This document shows, one piece after another, positions 43,221-53,300 of a DNA stretch of 64,000 bases. The first letter of the stretch is position 1. Each line of letters opens with the position of its first letter. The notes under the pieces were generated by a model. It made no database searches, was not told the origin of the DNA, and was given only the letters and a program-made list of their open reading frames with translations. The DNA comes from HK1 sp965202875 (GTDB lineage Bacteria; Pseudomonadota; Gammaproteobacteria; HK1), in contig OZ241870.1 of the NCBI GenBank assembly GCA_965202875.1, positions 1,674,001 to 1,738,000 on the forward strand. The letters are read 5' to 3'. The translations under genes and the position numbers were made by a program.

Positions 43221-46200
43221 ATGAGCAAGCGCGGAGCCGCCGGAGCCGATCCTGGAGCCGTTGTCGAAGCCACTGCCGCAGCCGCCGGCAGGTCCGCACC
43301 CAACGGCGGATCTGCTCCCGAACCGGGCCGTCTTCCATCATCCGCCCGCACGCCTGCCCCCGAACCGGGTCGGCTCGCCTTCGTCCGCCAGCGCCGCTGG
43401 CTCGTCGAGGAAGTCTCCGAGCCGGGCGGCGAGGGCGAGGCGACGCTCGTCCGGCTGTCCTGTCTCGACGACGATGCGCAAGGCCGGCCGCTGGCCGTGC
43501 TCTGGGAGCACGAGCTGGACGCCCGGATGCTGGAGGACGACGGCTGGCGGGCCGTCGCCAGGAAGGACTTCGACGAGCCCGCGCTGTTCGCGGCGTACTT
43601 GCGCACGCTGTCGTGGGGCTGCGTCACGGCCACCGATCCGAGCCTCTTCCAGGCGCCCTTCCGCGCCGGGATCCGCATCGACGCCTACCAGCTCGAACCG
43701 TTGTGGAAGGCGTTGCGCCTGCCGCGGGTCAACCTGTTCATCGCCGACGACGTCGGCCTCGGCAAGACCATCGAGGCGGGGCTGATCGCCCGGGAGCTGC
43801 TGCTGCGCAGGCGGGTGGACCGGATCGTGGTGGCCTGCCCGCCGTCGATGCTGGAGCAGTGGCGCGACGAGATGGAGGCACGCTTCGGCCTCACGTTCAC
43901 CCTCCTCGACCGCGCCCACGTGACGCGCATGAGGCGCGAGCGGGGCTTCGCCGTGAACCCCTGGACGACGCATTCGCGCTTTCTGGTCTCGCACCGGCTG
44001 CTGATCGACGAGACCTGGGCCGCCGGGCTGCGCGACTGGCTGGGCGGGTTCGCGCCGCGCTCGCTGCTGATCCTGGACGAAGCGCATCACGCGGCGCCGT
44101 CGAGCGGCGCCCGCTACGCCGTCGATTCGCAGACCACGCGGGCCGTGCGGGACATCGCACCGCGTTTCGAGCACCGGCTGTTCCTCTCCGCGACGCCCCA
44201 CAACGGCCACTCCAACAGCTTCTCCGCACTGCTCGAGCTCCTCGACCCGCAGCGCTTCTGCCGCGGCGTGAAGGTCCTCAAGGGGCAGCTCGACGACGTG
44301 ATGGTCCGCCGGCTCAAGTCCGACGTGCGTGTGCTCGAAGGCGGATTTCCCAAGCGCACGGTCGTGCAGATCGACGTCGACGGCCTGCCTCCGGAGGCGC
44401 CCGAGCTGGTGCTGGCCGGCAAGCTTCATGCGTACCGTCTCGAACGGGAGAAGCGCCTGGCGGGCGAGAGCCGCTCGCAGCAGGCGGCCGGGGCGCTGGC
44501 CGTCGGCGGTCTGCAGAAGCGGCTGCTGTCGTCCATCGAGGCGTTCGCGAAGACGCTCGCGGTGCACCGGAGAGGCGTCCTGCGGGCGCTGGAGGAGGCC
44601 CGCGAGGCCGGGGAGGTCCCCGCGGCGATGCTGGCCGATCTCGAAGCGATCACCGCCGGCGTGGACCGCGACGCGGCAGCCTCCGAGGCGGACGACGCCG
44701 ATCCCGGCGATGCGGCGGACCAGAACGGCCCCGACACCTCCCGCGGCCACGACCCCGAACGCGAGTTGGCGGAACGCATGGAAGCGGCCACCATCGCATC
44801 GAGCGGCGCGGGCGGGTCCGGGCAGCGCGCGGCCCTGCAGCGCGAGCTGGCCCTGATCGAGGAGATGCAGGACCTCGCGGACGCGAGCTGCTACGCCCCC
44901 GATCCGTGCATCCGCAGGATCGTCGCCTGGATCGGCGACCACCTGTGCCCGGGGCTGGCGTCCGGGCGGTCCGGGGCGGTCCTGTCCTGGCCCTCTTCCT
45001 CCTCGCGCAGCGCCCCGGAGTCCGGGCGGTCGGAGCCGGGGGCCGCCTCTCCTCCTCGGTGGAACGACCGGCGCGTCATCGTCTTCACCGAGCACGAGGA
45101 CACGCGCCGCTACCTCGAACGCTGCCTGCGCGAAGCGATCGCCCACACCGACCGGGCCGGCGAACGTATCGCGGTCTTCTCCGGCACGACCCCGCCACCG
45201 GTCCGCGAGGACGTCAAGCACGCCTTCAACACCGAGCCCGTGGACCATCCGCTCCGCATCCTGATCGCCACCGACGCCGCCCGCGAGGGATTGAACCTGC
45301 AACGCCACTGCGCCGATCTCTTCCACTTCGACCTGCCCTGGAACCCGAGCCGCCTCGATCAGCGCAACGGCCGCATCGACCGGAAGCTCCAGCCCGCCGG
45401 GGAGGTCTTCTGCCGCTACTTCTTCTATCCCCAGCGCCCGGAAGACCGGGTGCTCAAGGTGCTCGTGGAGAAGACGGAGCGCATCCGCGCCGAGCTCGGC
45501 AGCGCCGCCGCGGTGCTCGAAGGCAGGGTGGCCGAGTCCATCGGCCGGGAGGGCGTGCGCCGCGATCGGCTGGCCGAGCTCGCGGACCGCATCGAGCACG
45601 CCTCGGCGGACGACCGGCGAAAGATCGTGGAGGACGAGCTGGAGGACGCACGCGCCCGCCGGGACGACCTGCGGGAGAACGTCGAGGCCCTGCAGCGCCG
45701 GCTGGACCGCTCGCGCCGGCATATCGGGCTCACCGCGGCGCAGCTCCGGCAGACGCTGTCGGTCAGCCTCCGGCTTGCCGGTGTCTCCGAGGGGATCCGG
45801 GCGCTGCCCGGACGCCGCCAACGGCGGGTTCTGGCCGTGCATGACCGGCCCGCCGGCGTCGATGGCGGCCTGGAAGCACCGGCAGCCGCCGGCGGCGCCT
45901 GGGCCGGAACGTCGCGCAGCGGCAGCCGGCCGCTACCCGCCGGCGAGGCTCGTGAGCCTCGGGCCGGAACGTCGCGAAGCAGAGACCCGTTGCCTGCCGG
46001 CTACGACCACAAGCCCCCCGGCGTTCCCGGCACCTCCGGTGCCGGCTACGTCCTCGACGGTGGACCGGTGGCCGAATACGGCGTGCCGCATCGCCCACCG
46101 CCACCCGCCGGCTACGACCTCAAGCCTCCCGGCGTTCCCGGCACCTCCGGTGCCGGCTACGTCCTCGACGGTGGACCGGAGGCCGAATACGGCGTGCCGC

Positions 46201-46676
46201 ATCGCCCACCGCCACCCGCCGGCTACGACCTCAAGCCTCCCGGCGTTCCCGGCACCGCCGACACCGGCTACGTCCTCGACGGCGAAGCGGAGGCCGAATA
46301 CGGCGTGCCGCATCGCCCGCCGCCACCCGCCGGTTACGACTTCAAGCCCCCCGGCGCCGACGACGCCGGCTACACCCTCGACGGCGAAGCGGAGGCCGAA
46401 TACGGCGTACCGGATCGCCCGCCGCCCATGTTCGAGTTCCCGGCCCACCGGATCCTGGTCCGGGACCCCGGCTGGACCGCCGCCCTCGATACGTTGCGCG
46501 AGCGGCGGCGGCGCGGGCGAAAGCGCCGGCGCATGGCGCCGGAGGGCGGGCGTCAGGCCCGTCTCGTTCGAGGACACCGGGCGGCTGGGCGACAAGGCCG
46601 TGCATCTGCACCTGGAGCATCGCGTGGCCCAACGCCTGCTCAGCCGCTTCACCGCCCAGGGGTTGATCCACCATGA
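43221..46676 (+). CDS. SNF2-type helicase, DrmD-like (DISARM class 1), frameshifted near its C-terminus
   Basis: ATG 43221 lies nine bases after GGAGG. The SNF2 ATPase core is complete: IADDVGLGKTIEAGLIAREL near residue 175, LLILDEAHHAAPSSGARYAV near 285, LFLSATPHNGHSNSFSALLE, RVIVFTEHEDTRRYLERCL, IATDAAREGLNLQRHCADLF and the arginine finger QRNGRIDRKLQPAGEVF near 714. After the core a coiled region (RDDLRENVEALQRRLDRSRR) leads to four tandem 37-residue units (about residues 925-1070). The frame shifts near 46530 and the C-terminal domain continues elsewhere to 47313. In known class 1 DISARM, DrmD works with an adenine methyltransferase and DrmABC. Here a methyltransferase follows, but drmABC are not visible. 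Confidence 0.8.
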   Translation: MSKRGAAGADPGAVVEATAAAAGRSAPNGGSAPEPGRLPSSARTPAPEPGRLAFVRQRRWLVEEVSEPGGEGEATLVRLSCLDDDAQGRPLAVLWEHELDARMLEDDGWRAVARKDFDEPALFAAYLRTLSWGCVTATDPSLFQAPFRAGIRIDAYQLEPLWKALRLPRVNLFIADDVGLGKTIEAGLIARELLLRRRVDRIVVACPPSMLEQWRDEMEARFGLTFTLLDRAHVTRMRRERGFAVNPWTTHSRFLVSHRLLIDETWAAGLRDWLGGFAPRSLLILDEAHHAAPSSGARYAVDSQTTRAVRDIAPRFEHRLFLSATPHNGHSNSFSALLELLDPQRFCRGVKVLKGQLDDVMVRRLKSDVRVLEGGFPKRTVVQIDVDGLPPEAPELVLAGKLHAYRLEREKRLAGESRSQQAAGALAVGGLQKRLLSSIEAFAKTLAVHRRGVLRALEEAREAGEVPAAMLADLEAITAGVDRDAAASEADDADPGDAADQNGPDTSRGHDPERELAERMEAATIASSGAGGSGQRAALQRELALIEEMQDLADASCYAPDPCIRRIVAWIGDHLCPGLASGRSGAVLSWPSSSSRSAPESGRSEPGAASPPRWNDRRVIVFTEHEDTRRYLERCLREAIAHTDRAGERIAVFSGTTPPPVREDVKHAFNTEPVDHPLRILIATDAAREGLNLQRHCADLFHFDLPWNPSRLDQRNGRIDRKLQPAGEVFCRYFFYPQRPEDRVLKVLVEKTERIRAELGSAAAVLEGRVAESIGREGVRRDRLAELADRIEHASADDRRKIVEDELEDARARRDDLRENVEALQRRLDRSRRHIGLTAAQLRQTLSVSLRLAGVSEGIRALPGRRQRRVLAVHDRPAGVDGGLEAPAAAGGAWAGTSRSGSRPLPAGEAREPRAGTSRSRDPLPAGYDHKPPGVPGTSGAGYVLDGGPVAEYGVPHRPPPPAGYDLKPPGVPGTSGAGYVLDGGPEAEYGVPHRPPPPAGYDLKPPGVPGTADTGYVLDGEAEAEYGVPHRPPPPAGYDFKPPGADDAGYTLDGEAEAEYGVPDRPPPMFEFPAHRILVRDPGWTAALDTLRERRRRGRKRRRMAPEGGRQARLVRGHRAAGRQGRASAPGASRGPTPAQPLHRPGVDPP
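45993..46430 (+). repeat. four in-frame 111-base tandem repeats inside the DrmD-like gene
   Basis: Units start at about 45993, 46104, 46215 and 46326 and encode PAGYDLKPPGVPGTSGAGYV, LDGGPEAEYGVPHRPPP with small changes; the last is shorter. Spacing is exactly 111 bases. The insertion lies between the helicase core and the C-terminal domain, where family members normally have a short linker. Confidence 0.9.
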
Positions 46677-47313
46677 CCTCTCCAAGGCCTGCCTGGTCGC
46701 GGCTCCCGGACGCGACACGCGGGTCGTGCTGCTCGGCCGGCTCGCCGTGTACGGGCGGCATGCCGCGCGCCTGCACGAAGAGGTGGTGCCGGTCACCGCG
46801 CGCTGGATCGAAGCGTCGCGCCGCTCGGGCGCCCTCGCGCCCTATGGCCGCGCCGGCGAGCAGACGACGCTGGCGGCGTTGCAGACGGCGCTTGACCAAG
46901 CCGGAGACCAGCCCGTCCCGGAATCGGTGCAAAAACGTTTCGCGGCCTCCGCCGAGCACGACATCCGGGACCTGAAGCCGCATCTGCAACGCCGGGCGGA
47001 GGGGTTGATCGACCGTGTGAAGGCGCAGCTCGCCGCCCGTGCGGAGGCGGAGAGCGGCAGTATGCGCGCGCTCCTCGAACGCCAGCGCACGCGCATCGCG
47101 GGGGCGGTCGGCGAGAGCCGCCAGATGGCGATCGGCTTCGACGCGGCGGAGCGGCGCCAGCACGAAGCCGAACGGCGCGCGTGGGACCGGCGCCTGAGGC
47201 AGATCGAGGACGAGCTGGAGAGCGAGCCCCGCCGTATCGCCGAGACCTGGACCGTGCGCGCGGTGCGCGTCGACCCGGTCGGCCTCGTGTACCTGTGGCC
47301 GCCCGAGGCGTAG
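46531..47313 (+). pseudogene. C-terminal domain of the DrmD-like helicase in a shifted frame
   Basis: VSFEDTGRLGDKAVHLHLEH, RVAQRLLSRFTAQGLIHHDL, VLLGRLAVYGRHAARLHEEV and the closing RRIAETWTVRAVRVDPVGLV, YLWPPEA continue the helicase in another frame. The coiled-coil like part (AEAESGSMRALLERQRTRI, DRRLRQIEDELESEPRR) precedes the end. With the upstream part the protein would be about 1,360 residues. The shift lies in a CGG/GCG-rich run near 46500-46540. Confidence 0.75.
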
Positions 47314-47344
47314 CGGCGAAATCGATGACCGACCGCGACCACAA

Positions 47345-47533
47345 GCCCCGCCGTATCGCCGAGACCTGGGCCGTGCGCGCGATGCGCGTCGACCCGGTCG
47401 GCTTCGTGTACCTGTGGCCGCTGGAGGTGTAGGCGATGGCCGACCGCGAACGCCGCCTGATCTTCGCCCACCAGGAGTGGCTGGGCTTTGCAGCCGGTGG
47501 GCCTCGTCGTCTCGCTCCCGGTCATGGTGGAGA
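47345..47533 (+). repeat. left copy of a 190-base direct duplication (DrmD end plus methyltransferase start)
   Basis: The DNA again encodes RRIAETWAVRAMRVDPVGFV, YLWPLEV, a stop, and then MADRERRLIFAHQEWLGFA. This is a second copy of the helicase C-terminus followed by a stub of the methyltransferase N-terminus. It closely matches 50181-50374. Confidence 0.85.
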
Positions 47534-48108
47534 GGAACGGACGGCGATGAAATTCAACCAACCTCTGCCCGGTATACTCTCCCTCGGATGCGGGATCCGG
47601 GGAGAGCCGGTTTGTCAGGTCGAGGGGTCCGGCGCACTTGCGCCCGATCCGTATCCGCAGGCCGTGGCCCGGCGGCGGAACGGCCTGACGCTGTTCTGAC
47701 GCTGTTCGACCCGGACACGGGGGAGGCGGTCGGAGGCCTCGATTGAAGTCCTTGCGGATTGTGCCGAGTCCAATCTCATGACGGTACTGGCAGGGAGGGA
47801 ACCAATCCGGGCCGCGAGGCTTGCCAGCCCGGCCGTACCTGGCGGCATCCGGGGCATCGTCGCCGCCTTCAATGGCATCCCCGCCGGGCGCGTCTGTCCA
47901 TACGCACGTTCACTACGCAAAGTACGGGGTCTTCCGACCGATGCAGTATGTGGATCGAGTTCACTGCCGGTGAGGGTAAGCCACACGTTCGAAATGTTCT
48001 TCTTCAGGCCGTCATTCCCGCTTCCGCGGGAATGACGGATCTCTGATTCATGCGACAATCGGGTGTCCTCGAATGCCTGTTCGTTGGCGCGAGGTCGAGG
48101 CGGACAAC
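47534..48108. other. spacer at the left edge of the inserted cassette
   Basis: After the methyltransferase stub there is no supportable gene for 570 bases. Composition drops from GC-rich to moderate, and a perfect palindrome of the GGGAATGACGG family lies at 48009-48038. Confidence 0.5.
48009..48038. repeat. perfect palindromic repeat CCGTCATTCCCGC / GCGGGAATGACGG
   Basis: A 13-base stem with a TTCC loop. This kind of hairpin is widely dispersed in proteobacterial genomes. A degraded relative lies at 23591-23632. It stands 70 bases upstream of the ATPase gene and could be a terminator-like or insertion-prone site. Confidence 0.85.
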
Positions 48109-49518
48109 ATGAAGATAATGGTCAAGAATCTCGGTGTGCTGCGTCAGGCTGAGTTCAGCCTCGGCGACCTTACCATCATCTGCGGGAAGAACAATACCGG
48201 CAAAACCTATGCCACTTATGCGCTGTACGGATTTTTGGCAGGGTGGCGAGAGAACACCCGCTCCGTCGAAACAACCCGGATCACCGATCAAAAAGTTGGA
48301 GATCTGTTGAATAGCGGTATTACACGCATCGATTTGCTGGAATACGTTCGAAACACTGACAAGATAATCGGTGAGATGTGCGAATCGTATTCCGAATTTC
48401 TGCCGAAGATATTCGCGACGTCCAAAGAAAGGCTTCAAGATGGCAGCTTTCGAATATACCTGGATGAAGACCGGATATCCGAATCGGCGAAATCCCTGTC
48501 TTTCCAGCGCGAATACCGCGCTCAGAAACACCGGGTCGTCTCCATGTCGAAGAAGAAGGAAAGCATGACATTGGAGGCTTCCTTGCTGGTGGACAAACTG
48601 GATGCCGAGATCCCGGAATTCCTTGTCGGACGATTGATATCGGAAGCGATCAATGAAATCCTCTTCGCTCGATTTCTGCCTGATACGTTCATTTCCAGCG
48701 CTGAGCGTACCGGAGCCGCGATTTTCCGCAAGGAATTGAATTTCGCCCGCAACCGGTTGCTCAAGGAAATGAGCCGAGCAGATGACAACATCGATCCGCG
48801 GGAGTTACTGTTCAAATCCTACCAGGACTACGCATTGCCCGTCGAAAAGAACGTGGAATTCACCCGCCAGATCGAAGACCACGTGAAGCACAAGAGCTTT
48901 CTCGCCGAGGAACATCCCTCCGTGCTCGAACGCTTCGCCGAAATCATCGGCGGTGCATACAAGGTAAACCGCGACCGTGGACTGTACTTCACGCCGCGCG
49001 GCGCCCGGGTGAAGCTGAATATGGGAGAAAGCGCCAGCGGCGTGCGTTCCATGCTGGACATCGGATTCTACCTGCATCACGTGGCGGAGCGCGGCGATAT
49101 TCTCATGGTGGATGAACCGGAGCTGAATCTCCACCCCGAAAACCAACGCCGCATGGCTCGTCTTTTTGCCTGCCTGACCAATCTCGGCATCAAGGTGTTC
49201 ATCACTACGCACAGCGACTACATCATCAAGGAGCTGAGCACCCTCGTCATGCTGAATCACGATGAACCGCATTTGAAGAGAATCGCCGAAAGAGAGGGGT
49301 ATGAAAGTTCGGAGCTCATCTCCGCCGAAAAGGTCAAGGTGTACGTTGCGGAGAAAGGTCTTGTTCTTCTGGAGGGAAATCGAAGGAAGACTCATTGCCA
49401 TACACTGACGGAAGCGGACGTGGATCCGAAAATGGGCATCGAGGTGCGGGCTTTCGATGAGACGATAGACAAGATGAACGAGATTCAGCAGGACATTCTA
49501 TGGGGAGGTGGTGGGTGA
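48109..49518 (+). CDS. AAA15-family (OLD-like) ATPase of a two-gene cassette
   Basis: This 469-residue ABC-type ATPase starts MKIMVKNLGVLRQAEFSLGD. It has Walker A ICGKNNTGKTYATYALYG near residue 24, signature-like NMGESASGVRSMLDIGFYL, Walker B ILMVDEPELNLHPENQRRMA near 335 and the H-loop VFITTHSDYIIKELSTLVM. A long helical insertion separates the two halves. No TOPRIM nuclease domain follows the ATPase, unlike full OLD proteins. The stop overlaps the next start (TGATG), so it is coupled to a small nuclease-like protein. The G+C is lower than in the surrounding DrmD/methyltransferase genes. Confidence 0.85.
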   Translation: MKIMVKNLGVLRQAEFSLGDLTIICGKNNTGKTYATYALYGFLAGWRENTRSVETTRITDQKVGDLLNSGITRIDLLEYVRNTDKIIGEMCESYSEFLPKIFATSKERLQDGSFRIYLDEDRISESAKSLSFQREYRAQKHRVVSMSKKKESMTLEASLLVDKLDAEIPEFLVGRLISEAINEILFARFLPDTFISSAERTGAAIFRKELNFARNRLLKEMSRADDNIDPRELLFKSYQDYALPVEKNVEFTRQIEDHVKHKSFLAEEHPSVLERFAEIIGGAYKVNRDRGLYFTPRGARVKLNMGESASGVRSMLDIGFYLHHVAERGDILMVDEPELNLHPENQRRMARLFACLTNLGIKVFITTHSDYIIKELSTLVMLNHDEPHLKRIAEREGYESSELISAEKVKVYVAEKGLVLLEGNRRKTHCHTLTEADVDPKMGIEVRAFDETIDKMNEIQQDILWGGGG

Positions 49519-50099
49519 TGTCCGATCTCGACGTGCTGCGGGAGTTGATCAACAGGAGAGCTCTTGTCTTGCTTGAGGAAACCCATTTTGGAAAGAAAGC
49601 CGTGGTTCTCAGTGAACCCGATAACCAAGGAGGAATTCAATACTCAATCAAAATCAAAGGGATACCGAATGATGCCGTCGTTGTCAAAACGGACATGTTT
49701 CCCTCTCCAGAGGGAATTTTTTCGTGTCGAAGGGGAGAGTGCAAGCGTGCCGACTACGTCATCGTCACCAATTCGGAGACGGACAATTTCATCGTCCATG
49801 TAGAAATGAAGAAGGGCGAAGGCAGTGCGGGTGAGATAATCGACCAACTGAAAGGATCGGAATGTTTCATTGCATATTGTCGGGCGATTGTTTGCAGATT
49901 CTGGCAACAGTCCAGGTTTCTCGATCAGTACGAAAGCCGCTTCGTGACCTTCAGGAGAATCGGGGCCAGAAAGTTTCGAACACGGGAGAGCCGTTCTTCC
50001 GTTCTGCATGACGTCCCGGAAAGAATGTTCAGAATCAGCGACGTCGGGAACGGAGGAGAAGTGCATTTTGGCAGATTGATCAAGGGTGGACGTCACTGA
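49518..50099 (+). CDS. small putative PD-(D/E)XK nuclease, partner of the AAA15 ATPase
   Basis: This 193-residue protein is not a family I can name. Near residue 75 it reads CKRADYVIVTNSETDNFIVH and then VEMKKGEGSAGEIIDQLKGS. The Asp followed about 20 residues later by E-X-K on a hydrophobic strand is the classic PD-(D/E)XK active-site layout, and the QLK after it fits the motif IV helix. It begins inside the ATPase stop codon. By analogy with ATPase/effector pairs such as Septu or PARIS it would be the toxic effector, but neither of those uses this kind of subunit. Confident as a gene, moderate for nuclease. Confidence 0.7.
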   Translation: MSDLDVLRELINRRALVLLEETHFGKKAVVLSEPDNQGGIQYSIKIKGIPNDAVVVKTDMFPSPEGIFSCRRGECKRADYVIVTNSETDNFIVHVEMKKGEGSAGEIIDQLKGSECFIAYCRAIVCRFWQQSRFLDQYESRFVTFRRIGARKFRTRESRSSVLHDVPERMFRISDVGNGGEVHFGRLIKGGRH

Positions 50100-50180
50100 C
50101 CGGTTCGCGTATCGGCCCGGTCCGCGTCGTCTGCTTGTGGCCGCCGGAGGTGTAGGCGATGGCCGACCGCGAACGCGAGC

Positions 50181-50374
50181 CCCGCCGCATCGCCGGGACC
50201 TGGGCCGTGCGCGCGATGCGCGTCGACCCGGTCGGCCTCGTGTACCTGTGGCCGCCCGAGGTGTAGAGGCGTCATCGATGGCCGACCGTGAACGCCAGCG
50301 TCTGATCTTCGCCCACCAGGAGTGGCTGGGCTTTGCAGCCGGTGGGCCTGGTCGTCTCGCCCCCGGTCATGGTG
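50181..50374 (+). repeat. right copy of the DrmD-end / methyltransferase-start duplication
   Basis: It encodes RRIAGTWAVRAMRVDPVGLV, YLWPPEV, stop, and MADRERQRLIFAHQEWLGFA, then runs into the true methyltransferase gene. A shorter extra scrap of the helicase end (LWPPEV-like) lies at 50120-50155. Confidence 0.85.
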
Positions 50375-53300
50375 GACGCACAGGTAGTGCCCGACCGCAA
50401 CGTTTCGGGCCGGCAACGCGAGTTCATCGCGTTGCTCGAACGGGACGACACCGGCGCGACGGCCCGCTGGCGCGCTCCCGATCTGCGGCGCCTGTTCCTC
50501 GACTGGCTCGGCTGGGACGAGGCCGATCTCGCCGATGCCGACACCGATCGCGAGCGGCTCGAGATCGCATTGCCGGAGCTGCACGCGGTGCTGGCGCCGA
50601 CCTGGGCGGTCCCGGCCGACGGCGGCAACGAGGGCGGCAAGGCCGCCGGCAGTGGCGGCGGAGAAGCTGCCGGCCACAGCAACAGGGAAGCCGACAGTCA
50701 TGACGCCGGCGAGATCGCCGACAGTGACGGCGAGGCCGCCGACAGTGACGGCGAGGCCGCCGACAGTGGCGGCGGGGAAGCCGACGGCCACGGGAACAAG
50801 GAAGCCGCCAGCCACGGCGCCGGTGAGGCCACCGGCAACAGCGACCGCGAGGCCGCCGGCAGTGACGACGGCAACGCCGCCGGCTGGCAGATGCTCATCC
50901 GGGTGGAGCCCGACGGCGCGGACCTCGACGCCCCGCCCGAGGACGCGGCGTGGAACGCGAGCCGGCACGAACGCTTCGTCCGGCTGTTGTCGGAAACCGG
51001 CGTCCCCGCCGGCCTGCTCTGCACCGACGACCGCATCCGGCTGATCCACGCCCCCGGCGGGGAGACCCCCGGCTACCTGACCTTCGACTTCTCGCAGATG
51101 GCGATGCCCGCGGGCCGCCCCATCCTCGCCGCGTTCGACATGCTGCTGTCCGCCGGCGCCATGTTCATGAACGCGGAGGAAGCGAGGCTGCCCGCCCTGC
51201 TCGCCCGCAGCCGCGAGGCCCAGGCCGAGGTCTCGACGCGGCTCGCGCGCCAAGTGCTGGCCGCGCTGTACGAGCTGCTGCGCGGGTTCGTGGCGGCGGA
51301 CGCGCACCGCGGCGCCTTGCCGGCGCTGGCGCGCGAATCGCCGAGCGACCTCTACAGCGGGCTGATCGTCGTGCTGATGCGGCTGGTGTTCCTCCTCTAC
51401 ACGGAGGACCGCGGCATGATGCCCGGCCATCCGGTGTACCAGCAGCACTACTCCCTCGGCGGCCTGTTCGCCCGGCTGCGCGCCGACGCGGCCGCCTGGC
51501 CCGACACCATGGACCAGCGCTTCGGGGCCTGGGCGCAGTTGCTGTCGCTGTTCCGGCTGGTCTACGGCGGCGGCCGGCACGGCAACCTGTCCTTCGTCGC
51601 CCGCAAGGGGCGGCTGTTCGACCCGGCGCGCTTTCCCTTCCTCGAACGTCTCCCGCTCTCGAAACGGTCCGGAAGCGCCGAAGCTGCCGAAGCCGGGACG
51701 GCGGACGAAGGGGAGGTCCCGCCCGGCCAGTCCCCTGCCCGGTCGCCGGGGTTTCCCGGCCCTGAAGCCGGGACGGCGGGAGAAGCGGCCCTCCCGCCCG
51801 ACCAGCCCTCTGCCCGACCGCCGGAGTTTCCCGGCCCCGAAGCCGGGTCGGCGGACGAAGCGGCCGTCCCGCCGGCCCCGCCAGCCCCCGACAGCAGCGG
51901 CCGGCGGAGGGCGGAGGACGAGGCGGACATCCCGCTGATCCCCGACCGGACCGTCTGGCGGGTGCTGGAGAACCTGGTGATGCTCGACGGCGAGCGCCTC
52001 TCCTACCGGACGCTGGACGTCGAGCAGATCGGTTCGGTCTACGAGGCGATCATGGGGTTCCGGATCGAGCTGACCGCGGGCCGCTCCATCGCGGTGCGCT
52101 CCCGGCAGCGCACCGGCGCCGCCGTGGTCCTCGACCTCGACGCCCTGCTGTCCCTCGACCCCGGCAAACGCGCGAAGGCGGTGGCGGAGCGGACCGACCA
52201 CAAGCTGACGGGCAAAGCCGAGGCCGCGTTGCGGCAGGCCGGAACGGTCGAAGACGCCGTCGCGGCGCTGGAAGGCCGGATCGACCGGGACGCGACCCCC
52301 GACATCGTGCCCGCGCACACCCCCGTCCTGCAACCGACGGACGAGCGCCGCCGCTCCGGCAGCCACTACACCCCCAGCACCCTCACCGGCCCCATCGTCG
52401 CGGACGCGCTCCGCCCGCTCTTCGACCGCCTGGGGCCTTCGCCCGCGCCCGATCGGATCCTCGACCTCAAGATCCTCGATCCCGCGATGGGCTCGGGCGC
52501 CTTCCTGGTCGAAGCCTGCCGCCAGCTCGCCAGGAAGCTGGTCGAAGCCTGGCACGCGCATGGCGGGCCGCCGGCCATCCCGCCCGACGAAGACGAGCTG
52601 TTGCACGCCCGACGCCTGGTCGCCCAGCACTGCCTCTACGGGGTGGACAAGAACGCGATGGCGGTGGACCTCGCCCGCCTCTCCCTGTGGCTGGTGACGT
52701 TCGCGAAGAACCACGAGTTCACATTCGTCGATCACGCGCTGCGGCATGGCGATTCACTGACCGGCCTGTCCCTTGCGCAGATCCAGGCGCTGCACTGGCG
52801 GGAGGACGTCCCGGCCCAGGTGGAGATGGAGGAGCAGGCGGTGCGCAGGTGCGTGGCGACGGCCCGCGCGCTGCGGGCACGCATCCACGCCGCGAGGGAG
52901 AGCGCCACGGCGGACGAGCTGGACGATCTTCTGGGCCGGGCGGAGTCGGAGCTGTACGGGGTGCGGGCCTACGGCGACCTCGTGCTCCTCGCCTTCTTCA
53001 AGGGGAAGAAGCCGGCGGAGCGGGACAGGATCCGCGAGGAGCACGCCGCTTGCGTCCTGACCGACCGGGCGGACCGCTACCGGGGCGAGATCGAGGCGTG
53101 GCGTAGCGCCGACCCGCCGTTCGTGCCCTTCCATTGGGAGATCGAGTTCCCGGAAGTGTTCGAACGGGAGAACCCGGGGTTCGATGCGGTGGTGGGGAAT
53201 CCACCGTTCGCGGGCAAGAACACCGTCATCGCCGCCCACGTCGCCGGCTACCTGCACTGGCTGAAGGCCATGCACCAAGGGAGCCACGGCAACGCCGATC

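Noticed and set aside
49100..49170. Conserved ATPase motifs considered evidence for an SMC or RecF DNA-repair protein
   Set aside because: Lack of a long coiled coil and coupling to a small nuclease-like gene fit AAA15/OLD-like defence ATPases better.
48109..50099. ATPase/small protein pair considered as PARIS or Septu
   Set aside because: PARIS uses a DUF4435 TOPRIM partner of about 300 residues and Septu an HNH partner. The 193-residue protein here shows neither motif set but a PD-(D/E)XK-like one.
50093..52747. 884-codon minus-strand frame opposite the large methyltransferase, and a similar 834-codon frame opposite the DrmD-like gene
   Set aside because: Both mirror strongly conserved plus-strand enzymes and show only compositional openness. 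Their repeats are the complements of the plus-strand repeats.
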